Shown: positions 34,522 through 45,956, numbered from the stretch's first letter. The stretch is DNA of 64,000 nt from Portulaca oleracea (GCA_029582165.1 CM055884.1:16262537-16326536); one strand, 5' to 3'. Translations and numbers: made by a program. Notes: generated from the sequence alone by a model not told the origin.

Positions 34522-36950
34522 ATGATTTCTGCTAATAAAGACTGCCACAGAGTGACCTGGGTTGACGCTATTAACAATAAATGTACCCTAGTGTTAGGAG
34601 AACCTTGTAAGGTCCAGTTTGAGTCGAGCACTAGTGAGTCTGTAATCGAGTCTGAGTCAGCTAGGATTAGCCCCAAGTCTAATATGTTTATATCCATTTC
34701 TGCATTTAATGAAGTGAACGTTTCTGAGTATCTCTGTTCTTCTTCCTTTCTCCCTAATTGCGGTGCTAATAACTATGAATTTGATGCTGAACCTTTAAAA
34801 GACTTTAATGAATTAACACAAGCCATAAATGACCACGAGAATCACATGACACCTGTTGAGGAAACCATCGCCATCAATATGGGGGCACCTGAAACTCCCT
34901 GGGAACTGAAAATTTGCAAATCATTAACCCTGGAGGAGCAACAGGAGTTCACCTCACTTTTAAGGGAATTCGTAGACGTCTTCGCTTGGTCCTACGAAGA
35001 CATGCTCGGAATCGACAAGGAGATTGCTAAACATGCAATTCCGCTATACCCGGATGCTAAGCCGGTACAGCAACGACCTCGCAAAATTAAGAACGAGTGG
35101 TCAGACAAAATTCACGGTGAGATCAAGAAGTAGTTAGAAACTAAGTTCATCAAGGCAGTAGAATTCCCGGAGTGGGTGGCCAACATTGTACTTGTGCCTA
35201 AGAAAGACGGAAAGGTTCGGATGTGCGTTGATTTTCGAGATCTGAACAAAGCTAGCCCAAAGGGTTGCTTTCCTTTGCCATATATTGACGTCTTGGATGA
35301 TCATACTTGCGGACACGAGCTTCTATCATTCATGGATGGGTATGCTAGTTATAACCAGATAAAAATGGCTGAAGAAGACATGGAGAAAACATCTTTCATC
35401 ACTCCGTGGGGAACTTTCTGTTACACTGTCATGCCTTTCGGATTGAAGAACGCCGGTGCTACATACCAACGTACTGCCACCACCCTGCTGCATGACATGA
35501 TCCACGTAGAAGTTGAGGTTTATGTGGATGACATGATTGTCAAGTCAAAGAAGCGTGAGGATCATATTCCAATCTTACGCAAGTTCTTCCTGAGGCTTCG
35601 CAAGTACAACATGAGGTTGAATCCACAGAAATGTGCGTTTGGAGTAACTTCGGGTAAGTTGCTGGGTTATATCGTCAGTCAACGTGGGATAGAGGTTGAC
35701 CCGTCCAAGATCAAAGCAATTCAAGACATGCCTCCGCCTCGAACAGAAAAGGATATTTATGGTTTCCTAGGGCGGTTACAGTATATGAGCAGCTTCATTT
35801 CCATATTCACAATGACCTATGAACCATTATTCAAGAAGCTAAAGAAGGGAGCAACAATCGAATGGGATGACCAGTATCAGGCAGCATTCGAGAAGGTTAA
35901 GGCTGACTTAACTAATCCGTCACTAGTCCCGCCTATCTCAGGAGAACCATTATTGCTTTACCTCACCATCAGTCCGAGCACTATGGGTGCTATGCTAGCA
36001 CAAGGAAGTAATGATCTGGAATGAGCTATCTACTACATCAGCAAGAAATTTCTGGGGTACGAGTCCCGCTATTCGGAAATTGAGAAGATGGCCTTGGCAT
36101 TAGTGTTGTCTACAAAGAAGCTTCGCCACTATATGCTCTCACACACTGTATATGTGATCGCAGCGTGTGATCCAGTCAAGTACATCATGGAACAGCCTAC
36201 TACCAATAGCAGGATTGCTCGATGGGTGGTCATGCTGTCTGAGTTCGATCTGCACTTTCGACCACAGAAATCCATAAAGGGGTGTGCGGTTTCCGATTTT
36301 CTGGCTGAGTTTCCTACAGGAAGTCCAGACACTGGGGGCTTGGAGTTTAGTGATGAACAGATATTCCAAGTTGAAGAGGAAACCTGGAAGGTATACTTTG
36401 ATGGTGCTGCTAATCAGATTGGATGCGGGGCGCTCTGCTGGTTTCTCCCGAAGACATATAGTTTCCTTTGGCAGTCAAGCTTGACTTTGAGGCTACCAAT
36501 AATGCAGCTGAGTATAAAGATTGCATTATGGGCATGCATGTGGCCCTGGAAATGGGAATTAAGAGGCTATGAGTGTTTGGGGACTCTAGTCTGATCGTCA
36601 ATCAAGCCACTAGTGTATGGAAGGTGAAGAGTGAATCATTGGCACTTTACCAGCAACATTTGTCCAAACTGGCTGAGAAGTTCAACCATATTGAGTTCAA
36701 ATATCTACCGTGGGGCTACAACGAGCTAGCTGATGCATTAGCCAAGCTTTCATCCATGGTAGCTATTCCAGAAAAGGATCAAGCTCTAGCAGTGACAATA
36801 GAAAGAAGGGTCTGTCCGGTTCATCAACGATTAATGATCGGTACCGTCAGTATTGACGTATGGTACTTTGAAATTTATTCATTTATGAAAGATGGTTCGT
36901 ACCCGCTGAATGCCGAGCGTCAAGCTAGGAGGGCTATCCGGCTGAGGAAT
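34522..36950 (+). pseudogene. pol: reverse transcriptase and dual RNase H (element E)
   Basis: Starts with the pre-RT region (MISANKDCH, then FAWSYEDM at about 34980). RT motifs: MCVDFRDLNKA, MPFGLKNAGATYQR, YVDD at 35521-35532. RNase H part SKKFLGYESRYSEIEKMALAL is followed by the archaeal-type RNase H (VYFDGAANQ, then in other frames GDSSLIVNQ). The same frame holds from 34522 to 36594 with stops at 35131-35133 and 36022-36024; later parts are shifted. About 110 bp between the second RNase H and integrase are missing relative to D, joining AIRL directly to the ELMKSTHGGECG start of integrase. Confidence 0.85.
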
Positions 36951-36952
36951 TA

Positions 36953-37420
36953 ATGAAATCCACTCACGGAGGGGAGTGTGGACCGTACATGAACGGTAGA
37001 ATGTTGGTTAAGAAGATCCAAAGAACAGGATATTTTTGGTCGACCATGGAATCCGATTGTCTCCAATTTGTGAGAAGATGCCCGAAATGTCAAGAGTATC
37101 CTAATCTCCAGCATCAACTGTCCTCTTATTTGACCAGTTTGGCCTCACCTTGGCCATTCTCAGTTTCGGGAATTGACATTATAGGGAAGATTTGACCCCA
37201 AGGCACAGGAGGACATGAATATGTGTTGGTCGCCAAGGAGTACTTTACTAAATGGGTAGAAGCTGCCTCATACTCAAAAATCACTACGAAACATGTGGCC
37301 AAATTCATGCTGACAAACATCATTTGCAGATACGGGGTGTCACATGAGGTGATTAGTGACAACAGGAGCCATTTCATGGGCGAGTTTGTAGCTCTTTTGG
37401 TCAAGTACAAATTCCGACAT
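36953..37420 (+). pseudogene. int: integrase of element E, 5' part
   Basis: HHCC zinc domain (HGGECGPYMNGRML ... CPKCQEY) and the first part of the DDE core (EYFTKWVEA, SDNRSHF) in one frame up to 37423. Aspartate replacement: VAKEYFTKW has E where B and D have D. The gene is interrupted by the solo LTR at 37421 and resumes at 38821. Confidence 0.85.
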
Positions 37421-38815
37421 TGACAGACCTAAAACTAATAGGTGCTTGTGTACCGCAAGTGTACGGGTCTGTGTAGTAATAAAAATATCGTTCTCTCTCA
37501 AGGACTTGTGTTCAACTACGCACTAAACTAGTTCACTACAAAGGATGCTAGGTCGATCAAAAGGTTGTTGTAATGGTTCAGATAATTAACTAAGAAAGTA
37601 GGAATTTTTAGAGATTTTACCAATTAATTAAAGGCGTTCAAGGGAGTCTACTCTAGTCAATCAATCAAATTATCAACAATCTCGGTGTAGGTAACAAGAT
37701 AATTCGGGGTCTATAATCTTTCTAGGCCTTATCACTTCAATCTTTCGATCCTAGGTGAGTTACAATGATTAAACTAAATATTATTTCTAACTATTTAATC
37801 CAATCAAAGATACAGAACTAATTATAAATTGACCCTAGGCAAGAATCATTATGTCTAACTATTTTCTAAACCTATTCAATCTATGCCTTCCAATTCAAGA
37901 CTCAAACTGTCGTTCTATTGTTGAGTATCTAAAACCAGGTAAAGACTCAAATTGTCGTTTTGTTGCCAAATTACCATGACATACAATACACGCAGATTAA
38001 ACGAATAAAAGGATAACCTAACATCGAAACTGTATTAAAATTCAATTAATAGACATCGAGTTTATCCCCCAAACAAGGAATCTAAGCACTCATAATAATA
38101 AAAACAAGGAAAACAATAATAAAATCTGAATAATAATAGAAATTAAACCGAACGTTCGAGTTCTCGAATTCGATCTCTTCGTGTCACCCGATTCGATCTC
38201 CTTCTCCTCCTCTTTCGTTCCTAATCTACTAGAACGGCCCCCCGAAGGGAGGAAAAATACATAGAAAACCTATACTAAACGGCGGAAATAAAACTCTCAA
38301 TAGTTCATGATTGTCCAATTGAACGGCGAAGTAGTCCTTTTATAATGCGCGATTAGGGCACAAAACGCGGCCTCTGAAAAACGCGGCTTGCGTTTTGCCC
38401 AAAAGTGAAAGTCTCCGTGAGAGGGTGCTGGCTGCCTCTGAAAAACGCAACCTGCGTTTTGGTTCTGCTCGCTTTTTGATGCTTTTGGACGAGGCACGGG
38501 CTGCATTTCTAAAACGCTGCCTGCGCCTTGTTCTTCCGCCCTAATTGGGTTTAGGCCGTGTGATTTTGGGCCGTTCTCCATCCTTGCTTTCTTTCTCTTC
38601 AACATCTTTTTTTATTTTCCATGATTTTTTTCTATTTCTTCTCCAATTCTTCATGCTTTTTGATATAATTCCACCAATTCCTGTAAAACATACCAAACTC
38701 GCGAACAAGTGTATAAATCATGGAAATTGAAATAAAAATACGTGATATCAGATACAAAAAGCATGAAACTGATATGTTTTGAGCCCTAAAAACTCTATAT
38801 AAAAACGACTTATCA
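37421..38815 (-). mobile_element. solo LTR of an Athila-like element
   Basis: 1395 bp; on the minus strand it reads TGATAAGTCG ... TCTGTCA, so it starts TG and ends CA. The flanks are GACAT (37416-37420) and GACCT (38816-38820), a 5-bp duplication with one mismatch. Removing it restores the integrase reading, which continues with CACCATGCTTCTCC as in D. A TTTTTATATAGAG TATA-like box is near its minus-strand start. No internal domain remains: the product of LTR-LTR recombination. Confidence 0.85.
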
Positions 38816-38820
38816 GACCT

Positions 38821-39415
38821 CACCATGCTTCTCCCTATCGACCACAAACTAATGGAGCGGTGGAGGCTGTAAACATAACTCTATTGAAAATTATCAAGAA
38901 AATGGCTGTCACTTATAGAGACTAGCCTGACAAGCTTCCCCGCTATGGGGATATCAAATGTCAATTCTGACTGCAACTGGAGCTACGCCATACTCTCTGG
39001 TATACAGGATGGAAGTAGTCTTGCCAGTCGAACTCGTCGTTCCCTCTTTAAGAATCATTGCTGAAAGTCAAATCCACTGAGGCCGAAAGGGCCCGAGCTA
39101 GATATGAGGAATTGGTTTTATTGGATGAAAGACGACTCCGTGCTTTATATAATATCCAGCTTTATCAGAGTCGGATTTCCCGATCATTCAATAAGAAAGA
39201 CAAAGATCGGGATTTAGCAGAAGGGGATCTAGTACTGCAAGAAATGAGGGCAGCACGTACGTCAGGATCCTCGAGGCAAGTTTGCCCCAAACTGGAAGGG
39301 TTTCTACGTCATTATTTCTGTCACTCCAGGGGGCGCTGCCCGATTAGCCACGCCCGAGGAAGAGGAGCTTGTCCAACCTGTGAATTTGGATCAGTTAAAG
39401 AGATATTATGTTTAA
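38821..39415 (+). pseudogene. int: integrase of element E, 3' part
   Basis: Continues after the solo LTR with the catalytic glutamate region (NGAVEAVN in degraded frames), then EAERARARYEELVLLDERRLRALYN and the C-terminal KRYYV tail ending at 39415. Several frameshifts. Convergent with aORF1 of E, whose stop is 530 bp further on. Confidence 0.8.
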
Positions 39416-39947
39416 GCCTCTAAGGGTCTGTATTCTTAGCTACTTAGACATGCATTATCTTATAAAAGCAAGCAACCGAACTGCCAATAGGCCACTTTCT
39501 TATGAGAGAAAAGAAAAAAAGGGAAAAAAGGAAGAAGAAAAAAAAAAGCAAAAAGAGGCTGACTTGAAAACCTTTTTGATGCAGGTCAGGCAAAAGGAGA
39601 GTATGGAAAAAAAGAAGAGGAAAATGAGAGACTAGCTTGAAAATCCTTCGAGATAAGTTAGGTAAAAGGAGAGAATAAAAGTGTCGAAATTGTGCTTTCG
39701 AAGGACGAGAAGAAGAAGAGCATGGCTTGTGTTGATTCTTGTAAAACATAAATGTAATACTTTACTTCTTATATCAATAAGAAGAGCATGGCTTGTGTTG
39801 ATTCTTGTAAAACATAAAGGGAAAGCATAAAATAATAAAATACATAGCACACGCATTTCTTCCATTTCATCTCTTTTTCTCCATCCTCCTTATTTAGTAT
39901 TAAGTCTAGTCCTAGTAGAGTCGGAGTGGGTATAGACCCATTAGTGC
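39416..39947 (+). other. post-pol region of element E with hairpins and a 66-bp duplication
   Basis: Purine-rich. It contains two hairpin/AAAAGGAGAG boxes (39559-39589 and 39632-39661) and a direct repeat of about 66 bp (39713-39778 and 39779-39824, GAAGAGCATGGCTTGTGTTG). The short minus-strand ORFs are by-products of the repeat. Confidence 0.65.
39559..39661 (+). other. hairpins with AAAAGGAGAG box, copies 5 and 6
   Basis: Copy 5: CTGACTTG (39559-39566) with CAGGTCAG (39582-39589), eight pairs including one G-T, followed by GCAAAAGGAGAG. Copy 6: CTAGCTTG (39632-39639) with TAAGTTAG (39654-39661), eight pairs including two G-T, followed by GTAAAAGGAGAG. Confidence 0.6.
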
Positions 39948-41377
39948 TCATTCAGTCGGACTTGCTTGTTTTTCCTTTCTTGGGTGCATTTCTTCTTTGG
40001 AACCCGACCCAGGATCGTTAGCCACGATGATATTCTTCAGTTTTGGGGTGCCCCAAAGAGGTGAGCGTGATGATCTTTCCCACAAATGGCTAGCACCGAC
40101 AGTAGTAGTAAGCCATCTCTGATAGGCATCCGTCGAGGTAGTAGAGATACGGTTAGGGGCAGGTGCTTTCTTTCCAGCTCGTTTCTTCCAGTATTTGAGC
40201 CATGACGCAATCACCGACCCTTGGAGATGGGTAAGGTCGGGAATCTCGCATGGGGGAAGAGGAATGTCTTGAGAATACCCCATTGCCGCATGACTCGATT
40301 AGGGAAGTAGTATGTGAGCTCCGTGAGGCCAAGTAGAGTAATGTGAGCCGCCTTATGAGAATGGCTCGAGAAGCATGTTATCTTCCACCATTGAACCCAC
40401 CAACGGATTTCCTTGTGGTTCTTGAGAAAAATGACCCGCTCATCAAAATTACGGCGGGTATCGAACTTTCTTTTGCGTTTGCAAAAGTTTGCTAGTTCCG
40501 AAGAAGTGATGGGGGAAAAGACCATGTCTAAATGCTCCATAAGCCACATCTACAGGTGGAAAGAAGAAAGTGAGAATTTTGGTTGCACAAAAATATAAAA
40601 TATTACAACCAAAACAAAAAAAAAGAGAAAAAAAAATCGACACATGATTCCACATGGACCACTCGGACGATCCATGCAAAATCAGAGAAACAATATCAAA
40701 AAAAAAAGAGAGAAAAACAAAGAAACAAAAACAAAAGAGAAAAAAGTATCGATACTCACTTGAAGAGCGAGCGGACTTCCGCAAAAGGTTTGCTTAGTAG
40801 GCCATGAGTCGACGCCGAGGAGGGTCTCAGCAATCATCATCGGAGCAGGATTATAACCCCGGGACATCTCGTCTACGACATGGATGAGAGAGAGAGAGGT
40901 GCAAAACCCGAACCACTGTGATAAAATAAAAATTCGGATAGAATGCAAAAGACCAAACCTCGCACTCGCAACGCTGGGTTGAGTCTAAGCGCCTCTGGTG
41001 ATTAGAAGAATTCCACTAGAGCTTGCAAGTTGACTGTGTTGCCCACAAAAATGTGTCCTAATGCTCGATGGTTGAAGTTCGTTAATTCCTCGAATCTTTC
41101 ACGGTAGTTGTGAGCAAGAGGAGGGGTTGTCGGCGGAGCATAGAGATCAATTTGATCATACAAGCCCACTCTTCAGGAAGAGGGCACAATTCGTTCCAAG
41201 AGAAGCGAAAGACAAATAACTTAGGGTCCCAAAAGGTCAGGGCCGCTTTGAGAAATACCCAATCGATTTTCACTTGCTTTAGGCTCAAAATTAGGGATAG
41301 GTTGAGTAAGTGAGGAGCCATTTTTCGGGTTTAGTGAGATTATTCATCCACGAGTTGAGTTTTCTCTCGAAGGCCAT
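39948..41377 (-). pseudogene. antisense gene aORF1 of element E (two exons)
   Basis: Exon 1 41377-40760 (206 codons long if unshifted), intron 40759-40550 (210 bp, GTGAGT donor, TAG acceptor), exon 2 40549-39948. Same start (MAFERKL) and same phase-0 intron as B and D. Recognisable pieces: FWDPKLFVFRFSWNELCPLP, DEMSRGYNPAPMMIAETLLG, and in exon 2 RWWVQWWK and TYYFPNRVMRQ. Frameshifts near 41320, 41110 and 40270 break it. The C-terminus is basic (RKEKQASPTE). A TATA box is at 41450-41443. It is convergent with E integrase. The product resembles PMD-related retroelement proteins; role unknown. Confidence 0.75.
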
Positions 41378-41442
41378 GATTGGAATGTGAAAGTAGATTG
41401 AGAGGAAATGAGAGTGTGGTGAATTCTCAATAACAAGGCATG

Positions 41443-41450
41443 CTTATATA
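41443..41450 (-). promoter_or_regulatory. TATA box of aORF1 (E)
   Basis: Minus strand GGCTATATAAGC, about 70 bp upstream of the ATG at 41377. Confidence 0.6.
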
Positions 41451-41531
41451 GCCTCGGCAATGCACTTTACACGGTTATCTAATCAGACCCTAAGGGATGT
41501 ATGCAACACCTAGCAACGCGTCCGGATGAAC

Positions 41532-41571
41532 CACGGTGGTTGTCACCGTGTGAAGGTCAACCGGCCACCAG
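41532..41571. promoter_or_regulatory. dyads upstream of aORF1 promoter (E)
   Basis: CACGGTG (41532-41538) and CACCGTG (41544-41550) form a perfect 7-bp inverted repeat. Next to it, 41553-41571 on the minus strand reads GTGGCCGGTTGACCTTCAC, a decayed match to the GTGG-CCG-CCGGCCTACAC box of the D LTR and D aORF1 promoters. Confidence 0.5.
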
Positions 41572-41993
41572 GAAAGGGGGATGAACTCGTTTTGTGAGTT
41601 CACACCCCTACGTGCATGCATCCAGGAAGAGAAAACGTGGCTTTGCATTGTTTCTACGTGTTTGTACAATATTTTCTTTTCCCTTTATTCCTTGGTGTAA
41701 AAATACAACTCTATTATTTTTTTCCCTTCTTCCCCCCCCCCTCTTTAGGTTTAGAAAGTTATAAACTCTTTTGTACATTATTTTCTTTCTTTTACCCCTT
41801 CCTTGTAAACAGTTAGAGATTGACCTAAAAGTAAATAAAAACGGGAGCTTGCATGTCGCATCTTTAAAGAGTCAAAATCACCTAAAATCGAGTCTGCATT
41901 TAACGACGCATTTTCTTTTTAGTACATGGCATTTCTTTTACATTGGATAAAAAAGGGAAAAGGAGAAAATAGGGGAAAGCCTTGCCGCAATGC
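41572..41993. other. spacer between aORF1 promoter and aORF2 stop (E)
   Basis: No gene. Contains a C10 run near 41742 and pyrimidine-rich stretches; probably the aORF2 3' UTR. Confidence 0.5.
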
Positions 41994-42987
41994 CTAGAAG
42001 TTCCCTCCGAAACCGCCGCAACCAAATAAGCTCCTGACAGTTGCATAAACGAAGGAGTCCGGCTGTGGATCATCTTGAGTACCAGAAGGACTGGACAAGA
42101 ATTGGCTGGAAGGCATGCCATGAAAACCAGAGTCTAGATAACCCTGGCTGAAGCCAGAGGGCTGACTATAAGGGACAATAGATTGAGCATGATATTAAGG
42201 TGCCCATGGACTATGCACTCTCTCCATTGAACCTTCGAATCCACTAGATTCCAAACAGTCTTCCACCATGAACTTCGGGATATTAGGAGACCTCCGTCGT
42301 GAAGAGCTGACATAGGGGTCACGTGGCACACTCATCAGATCTTGATCCCTGCGCCTAAATGGTTTTGCCCCTGGATCTCCACAAAAACCTCTGTTACCTG
42401 TTTCTCCTGCTGAAGAATGGCGAAGAGGACGTCTTGACGAGCTCCCAGATCGTGGCAAGCTCACATGGAAGTGAGCCTCGTTATCTTCATCACCAGCAGC
42501 CGGCATCGGACCCCGATATTGGTCGTTCTCAATGTGCTGATCAATGAACTCTCGGGCCGTGATGCCTTCCCTCAACAAAACGTGGATGTAGGCATATGCT
42601 TGCTGCATGAAAGGAAGATCCATGAAAATCAATGATGTAGGATAAAGGGTTGTCAAATATGCAACTTACCGGGTTTGCATCGAAAAACTGCAACACTTCA
42701 TGATCGTCCGACACAAACGGGATGCATCCAAATAGCATATCTTCACCTCCTGCTTGCTCAGGTTACTCTGCATTCTGGTCCAGAAGAGGATCATAATATC
42801 CTCCAAGCTACAGAAGTGCAAACATTGTTAGAACGCTAGGAGTCTGCAGTATTAATGCAAAAAAAAAAACAGAGGAAAAACTATTCCTGAGCAAAAGCAA
42901 GGCGTCCTCTATGCTGAAGAGCCGCCTCTTCCAAGTCATCCGTCGGCACAATAAAATTGACCGCTGGTTCACCAGCCATTAGCTGGG
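41994..42987 (-). pseudogene. antisense gene aORF2 of element E, 3' half only
   Basis: Three remaining exons equivalent to exons 4 (part), 5 and 6 of the D copy: 42987-42887, 42807-42670, 42602-41994. The exons encode DDLEEAALQHRGRLAFAQ, then DHEVLQFFDANP, then QAYAYIHVLLREGIT ... and a Ser/Arg/Pro-rich tail ending FGGNF. The 5' part, including the PMD core, is cut away by the LTR of element D at 42988. The donor after exon 4 is CAG|GA (42886-42885) where D has CAG|GT, so splicing there would fail. Stops: TAA in exon 5 (near 42765) and TAA in exon 6 (near 42197). Confidence 0.75.
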
Positions 42988-44163
42988 TGTGGACATTTTT
43001 CTTCGCCGTTCGGGCTTCCGAATATCCATATTTGGATTGGGGTGTGATTCGATGATTTGTGCTGGGGTTTGACCTTTGAAAAACCCTTTAAGGAAATCAA
43101 ACTCACATTTCATGAATAATATCTTGTAAAATCACTTTCCCTTTACTTAAGCATTTTATGAGTCCTTAAATTAAACCTTTAAGAGTGAACATCCACTTGT
43201 TCCAAACTCTTCTAAATTTAACCCAATTTGCTCATTTAATTGTTAGGCTCAGAAGAGAGTGATTTATGCAAATGTTATTTAGAAATATAAGAGAGAAAAC
43301 CCTAAAGTTGCATCGATACATTGTAAAACTATGTTAACCATGGATTATGCAATCCTCGATGTGTTTTAGTTCGAAATGGGAGCCGCCACCCGACTTTTTG
43401 AGGGAAAAGCCAAGACAAAACCAAAAGGAAAGAAAGAAAGACTCCGCCTGCGAAACTCAAGAATGGATCGGGGGGTAAGGCTACGAACTTGAAAAATAAA
43501 CTTTAAGAGTTCGCCTCTCACAAAAGGAAAGACTCTAGTAAAAGTTTAAAAAGGTGCTTTTGATAAAATTTGGAAGGGAATTGAAGGAATACTTTATAAA
43601 ATTACTTCATTGAACATGCAACAAGAATGTAACACAAGATAAAAAGTACAAATATACACTTATTTACAAGGAAAGATGAACACTTAAGGGCTTATATTGC
43701 TACTTTATGGGAAAAGACCTTGCCTAGCCTTTGAATGTTTGATGAATCCTCCTTGATGCCTTCGTCTCCTAGTGCCAAGATAATGATAGAAAAGATGATG
43801 AGAAATGATAAGAAAGATGGTGAAAATGGAATAGTAAGAAGGCTCTTTTTGTGGTTATGAATATGTTTAGGCTAGGGTTTTAGGTGGAATTTGGGATGGA
43901 TGAGGTAGGATATGTATTTAGGTTTTTTGTGATGGAAGAAGGATGAAGATTATGATGGTGAGGTAGATGATGGAAGTGGATAAGGATGGTAGTAGAACGG
44001 ATAAGAAAGTATAGGTATGAGAAGTAGAGATTTGAGAGAGATTAGAGAGTAGAGAGATTAGAGAAATGGATGAATAGAGATGAGGAGAATGAGTTGGTGA
44101 GATGAGGAAGAAATGATGATTTTATGAGTGAATTGGTGAGTGAAATGGCTTGGAGAGGAGTAG

Positions 44164-44171
44164 TATTTATA
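44164..44171 (-). promoter_or_regulatory. LTR TATA box (D)
   Basis: Minus strand CTCCTATAAATACTACTCC. Confidence 0.7.
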
Positions 44172-44280
44172 GGAGGAGGAGGGAGTAGAGATACATATGC
44201 ATGCATGGTCTCACATAGTGATCTCCGAGCTTGTACAGAATACCAAGGCAGAAGGGGGGTGAACTTGGAGTGGACGGCAG

Positions 44281-44302
44281 CACGTGGTCAATTGACCACG
44301 TG
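44281..44302. promoter_or_regulatory. perfect 22-bp palindrome with two G-boxes in U3 of D LTR
   Basis: Arms CACGTGGTCAA and TTGACCACGTG are exact complements with no spacer. Each end is a CACGTG G-box, a known plant bZIP/bHLH site. About 110 bp upstream of the LTR TATA box. Confidence 0.65.
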
Positions 44303-44312
44303 TAGTTGACGA

Positions 44313-44334
44313 GTGTAGGCCGGTCGGCCACTAC
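44313..44334 (-). promoter_or_regulatory. GGCCG-CGGCC box in U3 of D LTR
   Basis: Minus strand GTAGTGGCCGACCGGCCTAC. It agrees at 19 of 22 positions with a box upstream of aORF1 of D (48950-48971), and shares its core with the aORF2 promoter. Confidence 0.6.
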
Positions 44335-44696
44335 GCCAGGGGGGAGGATCCAGCCTCGTCCATGCATGTATGGACGATGTGGTGTGAAGATAATCTGCCT
44401 AGGGAAGCTGCCCTTCATACTGGACGGAATGATCATATTTTATTTCATTTTTTAGAGTGTTTTTGAGTGCTTTTGTGAGGATTTGATCTCGCGACCTCTA
44501 GCTCTTGTTTGTAGGGTTTGCATGGCTCCATTTTTATATGAAAAATGTGCATGTAGCTAGGATGGACTACATGTGACCATGCATGTAGCTTTAAGTGAAC
44601 AAATGCATGTAAAATGCATGTATTTATCGGCTCTCTTTTTATTTCTTCCGCTCTTCTTTTTATGTTATTTTATGCATCAAAATCCCGATGTCTACA

Positions 44697-44711
44697 GGAG
44701 CTCCCAATTTG
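44697..44711 (-). other. polypurine tract of element D
   Basis: Minus strand AAATTGGGAGCTCC directly before TGTAGACATC; compare AAAGTGGGGGCTCTC in A and B. Confidence 0.75.
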
Positions 44712-45470
44712 ATTGAGTCCGAGGATAGGACGAGAATCAAAGTAGTCTTGATTTGATGGACACCGGTCGAGGATATGACTTTGGGATACAAAGCCTGAGG
44801 ATATGAATTTCATGAGTGCAAAGCTTGAAGTGATGCTTGAAAGCTGAGTCTTGCATCGTGGTTGGTGAATTTGCGCCGATTGGTGATCTTGACCAAGAAT
44901 GATGGTCTACTTGAAGTGATCTCGGACGTTTGATGACATCCTACTTGACATGATCTCGGACGTTTGATGACATCCTACTTGAAGATGTGGGCTGACACTT
45001 GGAAGCTCGGTCCTGTGTTGCAGTTGGCGAACTCGCGCCGATAGGTGTTCTCAGGCGAGAATGACGCCTTACTTGTTGGGGAGACTTTATCGGGCGTGAT
45101 GCCGATGGCTCTTGGGGTTGATTTTCTGGTCTTTCCCAATGTCGGTTTCGGTCTTTCCCGGTGTCGATGTTGAGGTTTGTTGGCATGTTTGATGCCGAAG
45201 GACTTCATCGATCGCGATGTCGATGGCCTGGGGGTTGAGACTTCACCGAGGCTCTGCCGATGGCTCAGGACTGGGACTGCATCGAAACTCTGCCGATGGC
45301 TCAGGTTTTTGAGACTGCACCGAAACTCTGCCGATGGCTCAAGATTGATGATGATGATTGATGATGGAAATTTAATTTCAAGGGACTTCACTCGTCGTGG
45401 CCCTTATTTCCTTGCAAAAAACGCAAAAATAATTGTTGTCAGTTCTGATGAATTTTAAATTTTGATCCGG
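44712..45470 (-). repeat. 3' region of element D with short degenerate repeats
   Basis: Homologous to the pre-polypurine-tract region of A (shared phrases for CTTTGATTCTCGTCC, CTCAGGCT, and a few 22-bp-array units at about 45125-45175). A repeat with CTCTGCCGATGGCTCAGG recurs at about 45250, 45290 and 45330. No gene. Confidence 0.65.
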
Positions 45471-45661
45471 GAAACTTACCTCGAGTTGCGGCTATATAGC
45501 CATGTGGACTAGTTCCCTTTTGGGGAATGGATACTTTTTCTTGAAAAGAACACAATCTCTTGTTGGGCACGCCTTATGCTTGACCATGCATGGCTTTGGG
45601 AAGGTGCATGTTGTTTGAGAAGATGACAAAGGAGGGAGAAGACAAAGGCTCCTCCTCACAA

Positions 45662-45783
45662 AGGCCGATCGGCCTATGCACTTTGGGAAGAAATCTTTTG
45701 GCTCGTACGAGGAAGCTTTTGCAGGCCATGCAGGAGACCATTCAACGCAATAATTGTGGTTGGTCTTGTAGGCCGATCGGCCT
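45662..45783. promoter_or_regulatory. paired AGGCCGATCGGCCT palindromes upstream of aORF2 (D)
   Basis: Perfect 14-bp palindrome AGGCCGATCGGCCT at 45662-45675 and again at 45770-45783, 57-165 bp upstream of the aORF2 TATA box. A G-box CACGTG is at 45809-45814. Confidence 0.6.
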
Positions 45784-45839
45784 CTACTGGGAACCAGTGA
45801 TGAGCTGACACGTGGCAGTGAGAGCTCATTCATTTTGCC

Positions 45840-45846
45840 TATAAAT
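45840..45846 (+). promoter_or_regulatory. TATA box of aORF2 (D)
   Basis: GCCTATAAATGGGG, about 110 bp upstream of the ATG at 45957. Confidence 0.65.
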
Positions 45847-45956
45847 GGGGTTCAAGCTCGGCATTCTTTCATCATTCATAGCCGGTGTCCTTCTTCTTGG
45901 TTCTTATTCTCTCTCTAAAAGTCTTTTTGGGTGTTTTTGAATTTCTTCACGAGAGT

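Larger units (their letters stand above)
29817..42987 (+). mobile_element. Tat/Ogre-type element E (5' LTR lacks U3; 3' end cut by D)
   Basis: Begins with the R/U5-containing remainder of its 5' LTR (29817-31006), then PBS, leader, decayed gag, RT/RNase H and integrase, and minus-strand aORF1 and part of aORF2. Protease and G-patch are absent. A solo LTR is inserted in integrase (37421-38815). The element stops at 42987 in aORF2 exon 4, where element D has inserted. Its pol and antisense genes are far closer to those of D than to B, so E and D are one family. Confidence 0.85.
42988..44696 (-). repeat. 3' LTR of element D
   Basis: 1709 bp; minus strand TGTAGACATCGGG ... AATGTCCACA. TATA box at 44171-44164. 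Same family as the E LTR remnant; the R/U5 phrase CGTAGCCTTACCCCC is at about 43473-43487 on the minus strand. Confidence 0.88.

Noticed and set aside
37421..38815. Segment considered as an intron or regulatory insert of integrase
   Set aside because: TG...CA ends, near-perfect 5-bp duplication and similarity to the Athila-type LTR show that it is a solo LTR.
39632..39951. Minus-strand ORFs of 60-77 codons upstream of aORF1 of E
   Set aside because: By-products of a 66-bp duplicated post-pol sequence; no counterpart in D or B.
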